Positions 37,701 to 45,269 of a stretch of DNA of 64,000 bases are shown here, one piece after another (the stretch's first letter is position 1; every line of letters starts with the position of its first letter). Source of the DNA: Pedobacter faecalis (GTDB lineage Bacteria; Bacteroidota; Bacteroidia; Sphingobacteriales; Sphingobacteriaceae); contig NZ_JARXOW010000001.1 in NCBI RefSeq assembly GCF_030182585.1, positions 2,170,001 to 2,234,000 of the forward strand, read 5' to 3'. The notes beneath the pieces were generated by a model. It was not told the origin of the DNA and did not search any database. It saw nothing but the letters and a program-made list of their open reading frames with translations. Both the position numbers and the translations under genes were made by a program.

Positions 37701-38034
37701 CTCCGGCATCATGATGTGTAAGCTGCCGGATGGTTCCCCCGCCTAAAGGCATAACATACACATCGTAATTGCCATATTGATCGGAGGAAAACGCCAGCCA
37801 TTTTCCATCGGGCGATACCCGCGGACTGATCTCATTTCCCGGCATCGCCGTAATCCTGCTGGCCTCGCCTCCCGCTGTAGCCACCTTCCACAAATCGCCT
37901 TCATAACTAAAGATAACCGTTTGCCCGTCGGGCGTTAGCGTTGGATAAGCCGTAAAGCGGGCATCACTTTGTGCATAGGCGGAAGTGCTGCAAACCATGA
38001 GCGCAGCGGCTATGCCGTAAACGAGTTTTTTCAT
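34798..38034 (-). CDS. Tricorn-type S41 protease with signal peptide and Lys-rich insert
   Basis: 1078 residues from the ATG at 38034, which starts a clean signal peptide (MKKLVYGIAAALMVCSTSAYAQ); the frame could extend to 38130 but that would bury it. Two TolB/WD-like beta-propeller regions with repeated SPDGK(W/K)LAF phrases span about 25-540. A highly charged Lys/Asp-rich, low-complexity linker follows at about 545-600, then a C1 region, a PDZ-like domain (about 790-860) and the C-terminal S41 catalytic domain with LRYNTGGNVHDEVL and nucleophile region NEQSLSDAEMT. Members cut peptides in the periplasm. The -7 TATATTTG lies about 43 nt upstream. Downstream methyltransferase is co-transcribed. 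Confidence 0.92.
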   Translation of the reverse strand: MKKLVYGIAAALMVCSTSAYAQSDARFTAYPTLTPDGQTVIFSYEGDLWKVATAGGEASRITAMPGNEISPRVSPDGKWLAFSSDQYGNYDVYVMPLGGGTIRQLTHHDAGDEVDGWGWDSKTIYFTSGRYNMYAGYRVDVMGGTARRLFSNYFNTVHNIAEAPNGELFFNDTWESRNFANRKRYKGAYNPDVQSYNPKTKVYKQYTNYIGKDFWASVDRNGKVYFASDEGNEEYNLYTFDGGKKTALTRFDSSIKRPFVAASGNKIVFEKDYQLYLYDVASKRSELLNVAISRNDVLNKEQEYDVRGSISAFDLSPDGKKLAFISRGELFVSDAEGKFIRKISRPLTNGRFAERAMEVKWLPDNKTLLFNQTHKGYQNLFTIAADGKGNIKQLSSDNANNRDIVFNKERTQAVYLSGRNEVRLLDLKSMGSKTIVKDEIWAFQNSRPSFSPNGEYVLFTAFRNFEQDVLVHHLKNNKTINLTNTGVTEAAPVWSPDGKYIYFTSDRTKPNYPFGMQNSKVYRMALNNYDAPYRSDKFDELFEEKKVESPEPKPAQKDTKGKDSKNKDSKGKSVADTAKKSGKDDKPVKPANVIVINTEDIMDRVELISPGFGGQYGMDVFAKGDKTYVFYTSNHEGGSQAVYRTILEPFEANKTEKVADGYAGIIEAGGKYYALSRGVINKYNIDMNRMDALNMGYKFNRSLAGEFNQMFYETWAGLEENFYDEKFHGVDWAKMQQRYAQYLPHVTSRADLRILLNDMLGELNSSHLGFNSFGAEEGKRLNYVTNESGIVFDEQNPLKVKYVVAKSNGQREGVNIKAGDILTAVNGVKIDPAADRDQYFTTPSLEQEMTLTLERGGKTVTAKVHPQSSGALRGNFYDEWINSNRQRVKQLGHNRIAYSYMKNMGTGELEQFLLDMVAQENNKEAIILDLRYNTGGNVHDEVLRFLSQRPYLKWKYRGGNLSPQSNFAPAAKPIVLLINEQSLSDAEMTAAGFKELKLGKIIGTETYRWIIFTSAKGLVDGSSYRLPSWGCYTLDGKDLEMTGVSPDIYVKNTFEDRLADRDPQLERAISEILKDLGK

Positions 38035-38076
38035 ACGTATTTGGGGTCTGTTTGTGGTTTTTATTCTGTAAATTAC

Positions 38077-38084
38077 CAAATATA
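38077..38084 (-). promoter_or_regulatory. -7 element upstream of tricorn-like protease gene
   Basis: Minus-strand TATATTTG, exact TAnnTTTG, with a predicted leader of about 36 nt. It supports the start at 38034, since the longer frame would start upstream of it. Confidence 0.5.
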
Positions 38085-38115
38085 TGTATTTTTCGTCCAT
38101 AATTAATTTGTCCTG

Positions 38116-39387
38116 TTGAAAGTCGTACACTTAAATACATATGAAGGAAATGGTGGAGCTGGCAGGGCCTGCCTGCGGCTGAATGATGCGCTCAACGCGT
38201 CCGGAGCAGACTCCAGCGTGATGGTCTATTACCAGTTTAAGCCAAGCAGTAAAACGGGATCCTTCAGCAACACGATGATTCAGAAAGCCGCCGCGGTTTT
38301 TAATATCCTGTCGGAGCGTTACCTCTCTAAGGCTGTAACCAAAGCGCTTAAAACACCTTTCTCCCTCCAGTGGTTCGGACGCTCGGTGATCAAACATCCG
38401 GCACTTCAGGGAGCCGACATCATCCACCTGCACTGGGTTAATCATGGTTTCCTTTCACCGAAGTTTATCGCACAGCTGGACGAGCTGGAAAAGCCGATTG
38501 TCTGGACTTTTCACGATAGCAATGCCTTCACCGGCGGATGCCATGTGCGGTATTCCTGTGAGCACTTCCATAAAGAATGCGGGCATTGCCCGCTGCTTAA
38601 GTCGAGCGGACCCAACGATCAGTCGCACCAGACCTGGCTGCGCAAAAAGAGGGCTTATTCTGAGCTGAACTGTCATATTATAGCGCCGAGCAACTGGATG
38701 GCGGCCTCAGTTAAAATGAGCAGTCTGATGGGTTTCCGGGAAGTCACCGTAATTCCAAACACCATCGAAACCAAGATCTTCAAGCCTTACGTGAAGACTG
38801 AAGCCAAAAGGATACTCAGGATAAACCCTGACAAATTTGTGCTGATGAGCGGCTTTATGCCGTCGAGCGACGACAAACACAAAGGCACTCCTTATTTGCT
38901 TGCTGCGCTCAACGACCTCGCTTCCCGCCCGGGGGTCGACAAGGAGCGTATTGAGCTGATCGTTTTTGGAAATAAGCCGAACACGGAGATGCCGGATTTT
39001 CCGTTTAAAACTACTTTTCTCGGCACTATCAGCAACGATGAGCACCTGGCAAAATGTTATTCGGCAGCCGATGTATTTGTTACCCCCTCCCTGGAAGATA
39101 ATCTTCCCAACACTGTAATGGAAAGCCTGGCCTGCGCGACACCGGTGGTTGCTTTCAAAACCGGGGGCATACCCGACATGGTGAAGCACCTTTTGAACGG
39201 CTACCTGGCTGAATATGAGTCGGCAGCCGACCTTGCTACCGGGATGGAATGGCTTTATCATGAAGAACATGCGGCCGAGATCCAAAAGGAGGCCAGAAAA
39301 ACCATTTTATCACAATTCTCTGAAGAAGTTATTGCGCAAAAACACTTATTATTGTATCAGTCACTGATTGATTTACAACCGCGCTAA
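38116..39387 (+). CDS. GT4 glycosyltransferase, TTG start
   Basis: 423 residues, GT-B fold. N-terminal VVHLNTYEGNGGAGRACLRL is the Gly-rich acceptor-side loop. The middle holds WTFHDSNAFTGGCHVRYSCEHF with a Cys cluster (C-x4-C-x4-C-x2-C spacing as in WcaC-like enzymes). The donor side carries the E-x7-E motif in SLEDNLPNTVMESLACATPVVAF. Start must be TTG at 38116: an in-frame TAA sits four codons upstream and the next ATG is beyond the Gly-rich loop. Divergent from the protease gene with 81 bp between them; followed by a GT2 gene 14 nt downstream. Confidence 0.9.
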   Translation: MKVVHLNTYEGNGGAGRACLRLNDALNASGADSSVMVYYQFKPSSKTGSFSNTMIQKAAAVFNILSERYLSKAVTKALKTPFSLQWFGRSVIKHPALQGADIIHLHWVNHGFLSPKFIAQLDELEKPIVWTFHDSNAFTGGCHVRYSCEHFHKECGHCPLLKSSGPNDQSHQTWLRKKRAYSELNCHIIAPSNWMAASVKMSSLMGFREVTVIPNTIETKIFKPYVKTEAKRILRINPDKFVLMSGFMPSSDDKHKGTPYLLAALNDLASRPGVDKERIELIVFGNKPNTEMPDFPFKTTFLGTISNDEHLAKCYSAADVFVTPSLEDNLPNTVMESLACATPVVAFKTGGIPDMVKHLLNGYLAEYESAADLATGMEWLYHEEHAAEIQKEARKTILSQFSEEVIAQKHLLLYQSLIDLQPR

Positions 39388-39401
39388 CTTTAAAAAACTG
39401 C

Positions 39402-40151
39402 ATGCTGCCCAAGCTAAGTGTTATCACCATCGTATACAATAATGTAAGGGATATTGAGCGCACCATGCTTTCAGTACTAGGTCAAACCTACAGAAACATC
39501 GAATATATTGTCATCGACGGAGCGTCGACCGATGGTACCCGGGAAATCATCGGCAAGTACCAGTCGCAGCTTGCCGGGTTTATATCTGAACCGGACAAGG
39601 GGATTTATGATGCCATGAACAAAGGGCTTGCGCTGGCTACGGGCGATTATGTTTTATTCATGAACTCCGGAGATGAAATTTATGCGCCTGTAACTGTGGC
39701 TGAAGTTTTCGACAGTTCCGATTCGGCAGATATTTATTATGGGGAAACAGAGATGTATGACGCCGAATGGAAGAGCCTGGGACAACGGCGACACTGCGCT
39801 CCCGAGGTGTTCAACTGGCGCAGCTTCCGGTATGGGATGACGGTAAGCCATCAGGCGATTTACATCAGACGAAGCATTACCACGCCTTTCGATCTCCGTT
39901 ATAAGTATAGCGCCGATATTGACTGGATCATCAAAGCTGCCAAGCGCGCTTCGAGCATCGTTAACACCCGGATGTATGTTGCCAAATATCTTGTGGGCGG
40001 CATATCCAAGAAAAAACACCTGGCCAGTTTGAAAGAACGCTTCCACATCCTTTCAAAATACTACGGGCTGATTCCCAACGTCATTAACCATGTATTTATA
40101 GCGGTGAACTTGCTCAGTTATTATATCCGGCACCGGCGTACCAACGACTAA
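39402..40151 (+). CDS. GT2 glycosyltransferase
   Basis: 249 residues, GT-A fold. Opening KLSVITIVYNNVRDIERTMLSVLGQ, then IDGASTDGT, SEPDKGIYDAMNKGLALATGDYVLFMNSGDE. This is the WcaA/colanic-acid type subgroup, which often pairs with a GT4 as here. A C-terminal amphipathic stretch (HVFIAVNLLSYYIRH) may touch the membrane. Co-transcribed with the GT4 gene. Confidence 0.92.
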   Translation: MLPKLSVITIVYNNVRDIERTMLSVLGQTYRNIEYIVIDGASTDGTREIIGKYQSQLAGFISEPDKGIYDAMNKGLALATGDYVLFMNSGDEIYAPVTVAEVFDSSDSADIYYGETEMYDAEWKSLGQRRHCAPEVFNWRSFRYGMTVSHQAIYIRRSITTPFDLRYKYSADIDWIIKAAKRASSIVNTRMYVAKYLVGGISKKKHLASLKERFHILSKYYGLIPNVINHVFIAVNLLSYYIRHRRTND

Positions 40152-40274
40152 TCCGCTGGCTGAACTAGCCCGTCAAATAAAAAAATGACAAACAATCTTC
40201 CGGCCTATCTGTCCTATATTCCGTGATGGGCGCAGGGCATGCGCCTCTATTGATCATCAATTAAAATTTGTATT

Positions 40275-40838
40275 ATGGGACAATTAAGCAACAGAACGAT
40301 AGCCGTGCTATCTGAGAACGGCTTTGAAGAATCAGAGCTGACAAGTCCGGTTCAACGCCTTCGCGAAGAAGGAGCTACTGTACATATCATCTCTTCCGAG
40401 CCTGGAAAAATCCAGGCCATGAAAGGCGATCGCGACTGGACGATTGAAGTAGATGTGGACAAGACCTTAGCGGAAGCAAACCCAGGCGACTATACCGGCT
40501 TGCTCCTTCCCGGCGGTGTACTGAACCCCGATTCACTGAGAAAGAATGAGGATGCCCTCAGCTTTGTTAAAGCATTCTTTGAAGCAGGTAAACCAGTGGC
40601 TGCCATTTGTCACGCGCCACAGGTATTGATCTCTGCTCAGGTTGTGGAAGGTCGAAAGCTGACATCGGTAAAAACGGTTAAGGTAGACCTTGAAAATGCC
40701 GGGGCAAACTGGGTAGACGAGGAAGTAGTGGTAGACCAGGGACTGGTAACCAGTCGCGGTCCGCAAGACCTACCGGCCTTCAACGACAAAATCGTAGAGG
40801 AATTTGCCGAAGGCGTACATGAAGGTCAGCATGCCTGA
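40275..40838 (+). CDS. DJ-1/PfpI family protein (YhbO/PfpI type)
   Basis: 187 residues, cytosolic. Class I glutamine-amidotransferase-like fold with the nucleophile Cys in AAICHAPQVL and conserved ENGFEESELTSPVQRLREEG at the N-terminus; the VTSRGPQDLPAF tail is also typical. Family members act as general stress chaperones or glyoxalase/deglycase-like enzymes; the exact reaction is disputed. Stand-alone gene bounded downstream by a bidirectional terminator shared with typA. Confidence 0.9.
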   Translation: MGQLSNRTIAVLSENGFEESELTSPVQRLREEGATVHIISSEPGKIQAMKGDRDWTIEVDVDKTLAEANPGDYTGLLLPGGVLNPDSLRKNEDALSFVKAFFEAGKPVAAICHAPQVLISAQVVEGRKLTSVKTVKVDLENAGANWVDEEVVVDQGLVTSRGPQDLPAFNDKIVEEFAEGVHEGQHA

Positions 40839-40863
40839 TGGCAGTTGACCGTTCACTTATAAA

Positions 40864-40891
40864 AAAGGGCCTGATTAAAATCAGGCCCTTT
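40864..40891. terminator. Bidirectional rho-independent terminator between PfpI and typA
   Basis: Perfect 12-bp inverted repeat AAAGGGCCTGAT / ATCAGGCCCTTT (40864-40875 and 40880-40891) around a 4-nt loop, with T-rich sequence on both sides. It stands 26 nt after the PfpI stop and 4 nt after the typA stop, so it can end both convergent transcripts. Confidence 0.92.
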
Positions 40892-40894
40892 CTC

Positions 40895-42700
40895 TTATTG
40901 GAACTTCTTGGCGTTTATCTTACGCTCATTTTCTGTGAGATATATTTTACGCAGACGCATGCTCTGCGGAGTCACCTCAATGTACTCATCCGCCTGGATA
41001 TATTCCATAGCTTCTTCCAGCGAAAACTTGATCGCCGGTGCAATACGGGTGTTGTCGTCACTTCCTGAGGCACGCATGTTGGTAAGTGCCTTACCTTTTA
41101 CTACGTTAATAACAAGATCATTGTCGCGGATGTGCTCACCAAGGATCTGCCCCTCGTAAATGTCTACACCAGGCTCTACGAAGAACCTGCCGCGATCCTG
41201 CAATTTATCAATTGAATATGCCGTAGTAGTACCCTTCTCCATAGATACAAGTACGCCATTCATGCGTCCAGGAATTGTTCCTTTCCATGGCTCGTAAGCC
41301 TTGAAGCGGTGCGCCATGATAGCCTCACCTGCTGTGGCGGTAAGCACATTATTCCGGAGGCCGATAATTCCGCGTGAAGGAATCTCAAATTCCAGGTGCT
41401 GAAGATCTCCTTTTGGCTCCATGATGTGGAGTTCGCCTTTACGCTGTGTAACCAGCTCGATAACCTTACCGGCAACCTCTCCGGGAACATCAACGATCAG
41501 GGTCTCAACCGGCTCACATTTTACGCCGTCTATTTCTTTTACGATAACCTGTGGCTGACCAACCTGGATCTCATAGCCTTCGCGACGCATAGTCTCGATA
41601 AGTACAGACAAGTGAAGAATACCCCTTCCGTAAACCAGGTATGCATCAGGCGATTCTGTCTCAACCACTTTCAGGGCCAGGTTCTTCTCCATTTCTTTAT
41701 AGAGACGTTCCTTTACGCGTTGTGAAGTCACAAACTTACCTTCTTTACCAAAGAACGGCGAGTTATTGATCGTGAACAGCATGTTCATCGTAGGCTCGTC
41801 AATTTTAATTACCGGCAGTTGTTCTGGTGCATCAAAATCGGCGATAGTATCACCAATCTCAAAACCTTCTATCCCTACAACCGCACAGATATCACCAGAT
41901 TTTACCTCGGCAACCTTAATCTTACCAAGACCTTCGAAGGTATAAAGTTCCTTTACTCTCGACTTGACCATTTTGCCGTCACGCTTGATCAACGTAACCG
42001 GCTGGTTTTCTTTGATAACACCACGGTGTACGCGGCCAATAGCGATACGACCTACGAATGAAGAATAATCGAGCGATGTAATCTGCATTTGCAGCGTACC
42101 TTCGTTGACGGGTGCAGGAGGTATATTCTCAACAACTGCATCAAGCAACGCGAATATATCCGTCGTCGGCTTTTTCCAGTCGGTACTCATCCAGCCCTGC
42201 TTAGAAGATCCGTAGATCACCGGGAAGTCGAGTTGCTCCTCAGTAGCCTCCAGGTTAAAGAATAATTCAAAAATCTGTTCGTATACTTCTTCCGGACGGC
42301 AGTTCTCCTTATCCACTTTGTTGACCACCACAATGGGCTTCAACCCTAGTGACAAGGCTTTCTGCGTCACAAACCTTGTTTGAGGCATGGCTCCTTCGAA
42401 GGCATCACACAAAAGAAGCACGCCATCGGCCATCTTCAGTACGCGTTCTACCTCTCCACCAAAGTCGGCGTGACCAGGGGTGTCTATAATGTTGATCTTA
42501 ACATCCTTATATTGGACCGAAACGTTTTTAGAAACGATAGTGATACCGCGCTCACGTTCCAGGTCATTGTTATCAAGTATTAACTCTCCTGTTTGTTCGT
42601 TGTCCCGAAAAATGGAACAGGAGTGTAAGATCTTGTCAACCAATGTGGTTTTGCCATGGTCAACGTGCGCTATAATAGCTATGTTTCTGATTTTTTGCAT
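40895..42700 (-). CDS. typA: Ribosome-associated GTPase TypA/BipA
   Basis: 601 residues, translational GTPase of the EF-G group, linked to ribosome assembly and stress adaptation. G1 AHVDHGKTTLVDKIL (11-25), G2 RERGITI, G3 DTPGHADF, G4 NKVDKENC are intact, and the TypA-specific C-terminal domain is present (APAIKFSLEEAMEYIQADEYIEVTP). ATG at 42700 is clear. A good promoter (TTG / TATCTTTG) lies just upstream, and the transcript ends at the terminator at 40864-40891. Confidence 0.98.
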   Translation of the reverse strand: MQKIRNIAIIAHVDHGKTTLVDKILHSCSIFRDNEQTGELILDNNDLERERGITIVSKNVSVQYKDVKINIIDTPGHADFGGEVERVLKMADGVLLLCDAFEGAMPQTRFVTQKALSLGLKPIVVVNKVDKENCRPEEVYEQIFELFFNLEATEEQLDFPVIYGSSKQGWMSTDWKKPTTDIFALLDAVVENIPPAPVNEGTLQMQITSLDYSSFVGRIAIGRVHRGVIKENQPVTLIKRDGKMVKSRVKELYTFEGLGKIKVAEVKSGDICAVVGIEGFEIGDTIADFDAPEQLPVIKIDEPTMNMLFTINNSPFFGKEGKFVTSQRVKERLYKEMEKNLALKVVETESPDAYLVYGRGILHLSVLIETMRREGYEIQVGQPQVIVKEIDGVKCEPVETLIVDVPGEVAGKVIELVTQRKGELHIMEPKGDLQHLEFEIPSRGIIGLRNNVLTATAGEAIMAHRFKAYEPWKGTIPGRMNGVLVSMEKGTTTAYSIDKLQDRGRFFVEPGVDIYEGQILGEHIRDNDLVINVVKGKALTNMRASGSDDNTRIAPAIKFSLEEAMEYIQADEYIEVTPQSMRLRKIYLTENERKINAKKFQ

Positions 42701-42723
42701 AAATGCCTTGTAAAAATTTGGCG

Positions 42724-42752
42724 CAAAGATACGGTTTATTTTTATAAATCAA
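42724..42752 (-). promoter_or_regulatory. Promoter of typA (-33 TTG, -7 TATCTTTG)
   Basis: On the minus strand TTG (42750-42752) is followed after 18 nt by TATCTTTG (42724-42731), matching the Bacteroidota promoter pattern. The predicted leader is about 17-24 nt. Confidence 0.6.
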
Positions 42753-42838
42753 TTTGTTATGCTAGACTAAGATGACGGATCTGCTCCCGGCACGTAGACG
42801 ACTATGGTTATAAAATGGTAAGTAACGAGAAGCATGAT

Positions 42839-42893
42839 AACAGGGAGATAACAGGGGGTTAACAGGGGCATTACAGGGAGATCATAGGGCAAA
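42839..42893. repeat. Array of imperfect 11-bp direct repeats (AACAGGGxxxx)
   Basis: Five consecutive 11-bp units start at 42839, 42850, 42861, 42872 and 42883: aacagggagat, aacagggggtt, aacaggggcat, tacagggagat, catagggcaaa. The first three share AACAGGG. An inverse copy, CCCTGTTA, lies downstream at 42918-42925 and could pair with TAACAGGG in the array. The units lie in the 325-bp gene-free spacer 42701-43025 between typA and the small Cys-rich peptide gene; apart from the typA promoter I see nothing else in that spacer. Function unknown. Confidence 0.75.
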
Positions 42894-43025
42894 GTCCCTA
42901 TTAGCCCCCTTACAAAGCCCTGTTAAATAATTGTTGAAATCGAACTAAAAGTTAAACAAGATCATTGCGGTTAGGATTTACATTGGAGAGACCAAGTTTT
43001 GATTTCTAACGCCTATATTTGACTT

Positions 43026-43175
43026 ATGGATTTTCAGGTTGTACTTGCAGGGTTATTATTTGTGGCCGCACTGTTTTATATCGGTCGCCTGATATACCGT
43101 TCTGTATCGCCCAAGCGAAACGGCTGCGGCTCTAACTGCAAATGTGGTGTAGATTTTTCGAACATTAAGCCCTAG
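43026..43175 (+). CDS. 49-residue FeoB-associated-type Cys-rich membrane peptide
   Basis: Small frame from ATG 43026 to TAG 43173-43175. One N-terminal helix (about 3-24, FQVVLAGLLFVAALFYIGRLIY) is followed by a short cytosolic tail with C34-G-S-N-C38-K-C40-G. This one-helix plus CxxxCxC layout is that of FeoB-associated Cys-rich membrane proteins. No feoA/feoB is nearby, so the iron link is by family resemblance only. The next gene, a Crp/Fnr regulator, starts 5 nt after the stop, so the two are probably co-transcribed and coupled. Confidence 0.72.
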   Translation: MDFQVVLAGLLFVAALFYIGRLIYRSVSPKRNGCGSNCKCGVDFSNIKP

Positions 43176-43180
43176 CAGCA

Positions 43181-43771
43181 ATGCTCCAGCGCTTCAAAGA
43201 GTACCTTCAAACCAAAGTTGCCATTACAGATGAGCAGTTTGGTTTAATTACCGCGCACCTCAGGATAAAGGATTTTGACAAGGGTGAAATGATCCTGATG
43301 AAGGGCGAAGTGTCATCGCATGTGTACTTTGTACTGGAGGGCCTGCTCAGGAGTTATTCTATTGACAGCAAGGGAAAAACACACATTATTCAGTTTGCAC
43401 CGGAGCAGTGGTGGCTATCGGAACGGAATGGCATCCTGTTTAATGAAGAGTCGGAGTTCTTCCTGGATGCTGTAGAGGCTACTAAAGCAATCGTGCTGCC
43501 TAAGGATTTTATCATGGAATCTTCGAAGGTTGTACCCTGCATGGCCGACCTGAACAATACCATGCTCAATAATGCGATCCGCTTTATGCAGCGCCGCATC
43601 AATATGCTGTTAAGCGCTACCGCTGAAGAGCGATACCTGAATTTTATTAAGCTCTATCCCAACCTTACGCTTCGCGTTCCTCAATGGATGATCGCCTCTT
43701 ATCTCGGCATTACACCGGAATCACTTAGCCGGGTAAGAAAAGATCTGGCGCACAGGAATTTCTTAACATAG
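43181..43771 (+). CDS. Crp/Fnr family transcriptional regulator
   Basis: 196 residues. N-terminal cyclic-nucleotide-binding-like beta-roll (about 20-115: FDKGEMILMKGEVSSHVYFVLEGLLRSY ... IIQFAPEQWWLSE), a long dimer helix, then a short helix-turn-helix ending IASYLGITPESLSRVRKDLAHR. The roll lacks a Cys cluster, so it is not an oxygen-sensing FNR, and the effector is unknown. Expected to act on its neighbours (the Cys-rich peptide or the YceI-pirin unit), which is inference. Confidence 0.9.
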   Translation: MLQRFKEYLQTKVAITDEQFGLITAHLRIKDFDKGEMILMKGEVSSHVYFVLEGLLRSYSIDSKGKTHIIQFAPEQWWLSERNGILFNEESEFFLDAVEATKAIVLPKDFIMESSKVVPCMADLNNTMLNNAIRFMQRRINMLLSATAEERYLNFIKLYPNLTLRVPQWMIASYLGITPESLSRVRKDLAHRNFLT

Positions 43772-43798
43772 GTCAACGTCCGGGGAAAACCGCATGCC

Positions 43799-43806
43799 TA
43801 ACTTTG
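43799..43806 (+). promoter_or_regulatory. -7 element upstream of the YceI-pirin unit
   Basis: TAACTTTG, exact TAnnTTTG match, about 46 nt before the ATG at 43853 and after the regulator stop at 43771. The -33 box is weak. Confidence 0.5.
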
Positions 43807-43852
43807 TGTTGTTGAAAGACAGTAATTTGTTAACTCTAAAAACACGATAATT

Positions 43853-44383
43853 ATGGCAACAACAACATGGACACTCGATCCTACACACAGTGAACTTCAG
43901 TTCAAAGTAAAGCACCTGATGATTACTACGGTAACCGGCAGCTTAAAGATTTTTAATGCATCGGTAACCACCGAGGGTGATGATTTTGAGAACGCCCAGG
44001 TAAGTTTCGAAGCGGAGACCGCGTCGATCGACACTGGAAATTCGGACAGGGACAATCATTTAAAGAGTGGCGATTTCTTCGACGCAGAAAAGTACCCTTC
44101 TATCAGCTTCCGATCTTCTGCTATAACAAAAGACGGTAGTGATTATGCCGTTCAGGGCGATTTGACAATTAGAGATGTAACCAGGCCGGTGAAACTGACC
44201 GCAGAATTCGGCGGTATTGCGACAGATCCATGGGGGAATACCAAAGCTGGTTTTACCTTAAGTGGCAAAATTAACAGAACGGACTTCGGGCTTACCTGGA
44301 ATGCAGCACTGGAAACCGGAGGTGTGATGGTAAGCGAAGAGGTTAAGATTGCGGGTGAGCTGCAGTTTGTGAAAGGAGCTTAA
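43853..44383 (+). CDS. YceI family lipid-binding protein
   Basis: 176 residues, a lipocalin-like YceI barrel: WTLDPTHSELQFKVKHLMITTVTG at the start and GFTLSGKINRTDFGLTWN near the end. YceI proteins bind polyisoprenoids or amide lipids and respond to base or osmotic stress. There is no signal peptide here, so this one is probably cytosolic, unlike E. coli YceI. Ends 1 nt before the pirin gene and shares its transcript. Confidence 0.92.
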   Translation: MATTTWTLDPTHSELQFKVKHLMITTVTGSLKIFNASVTTEGDDFENAQVSFEAETASIDTGNSDRDNHLKSGDFFDAEKYPSISFRSSAITKDGSDYAVQGDLTIRDVTRPVKLTAEFGGIATDPWGNTKAGFTLSGKINRTDFGLTWNAALETGGVMVSEEVKIAGELQFVKGA

Positions 44384-44384
44384 C

Positions 44385-45269
44385 ATGAATGCAATAAAAA
44401 GTGTGTCGGCCGTGCTAAACGCGCCGGCACCACATATGGTAGGCGATGGATTCCGGGTACACAATTTCTTTCCGAATGGATACAAAATAAATATGAGCCC
44501 GTTTTTCCTGCTCGACTATAATGCCAGGATCGAGTTTTCGCCCAGGCAGGAGCCCCGGGGCGTGGGTGTGCATCCGCACCGTGGCTTTGAAACAGTTACA
44601 ATAGCCTATCATGGCGCCGTGTCGCATCACGACAGTGCAGGCAACAGTGGCACCATTTTCCCGGGGGACGTGCAATGGATGACTGCGGGCCGTGGGGTAT
44701 TGCACAAGGAGTATCATGAGCAGCAGTACAGCCTTACGGGCGGCCCGTTCCAAATGGTGCAACTTTGGGTAAACCTGCCTGCGCGGTTTAAAATGACAGA
44801 TCCGAAATATCAGGACATCAGACGTGGAAATATGGCTGGTTATTCGCTCGAAAATGGCGGAGGCGTTGTGGAGGTAATTGCTGGCGAATACAAGGGGCTA
44901 CAGGGGCCAGCCAGTACGTTTTCTCCGCTGCATTTGTATAATGCGCGCTTAAATGCTGGCGGGAAAGCTGAGTTTACGCTTCCGGCTAGCTATAACACGG
45001 GCTTTATGGTGGTGGATGGAAGCGTGCGGATTAACGGATCCGCAGATGACGAAACAGCCATAGCCGTAGCCGATCAGTTTGTTCATTTTGAGCACTCTGG
45101 TGCCCTGATTGAACTTGAGGCCATAGAGAATGCTACGGTACTCATCATGAGCGGAGAGCCTATTGACGAACCCATTGCACAGTACGGTCCTTTTCTCATG
45201 AACAAACCGGAAGAAATTGATCAGGCGATTGCCGACTATAATGAAGGTAAGTTCGGCTACCTGGAATGA
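44385..45269 (+). CDS. Pirin family protein
   Basis: 294 residues, bicupin. The metal site shows as HPHRGFETVTIAYHG followed by PGDVQWMTAGRGVLHKEYHE in the N-terminal cupin; the C-terminal cupin (HLYNARLNAGGKAEFTLP) lacks the same His set. Pirins bind iron and some act as quercetin dioxygenases or redox co-regulators. The start has a good AAGGAG box in the end of the yceI gene. The 3' end overlaps convergent ispF by 13 nt. Confidence 0.92.
   Translation: MNAIKSVSAVLNAPAPHMVGDGFRVHNFFPNGYKINMSPFFLLDYNARIEFSPRQEPRGVGVHPHRGFETVTIAYHGAVSHHDSAGNSGTIFPGDVQWMTAGRGVLHKEYHEQQYSLTGGPFQMVQLWVNLPARFKMTDPKYQDIRRGNMAGYSLENGGGVVEVIAGEYKGLQGPASTFSPLHLYNARLNAGGKAEFTLPASYNTGFMVVDGSVRINGSADDETAIAVADQFVHFEHSGALIELEAIENATVLIMSGEPIDEPIAQYGPFLMNKPEEIDQAIADYNEGKFGYLE

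Noticed and set aside
40229..40245. Hairpin GGCGCA/TGCGCC as a terminator after the GT2 gene
   Set aside because: Stem of only 6 bp and no T-run follows on either strand.
42839..42893. CRISPR array
   Set aside because: Units are 11 bp, contiguous and without spacers, and no cas gene is near.
43014..43021. TATATTTG as promoter of the Cys-rich peptide gene
   Set aside because: It ends 4 nt before the ATG, so transcription would start inside the gene; a leaderless start is possible but unsupported.
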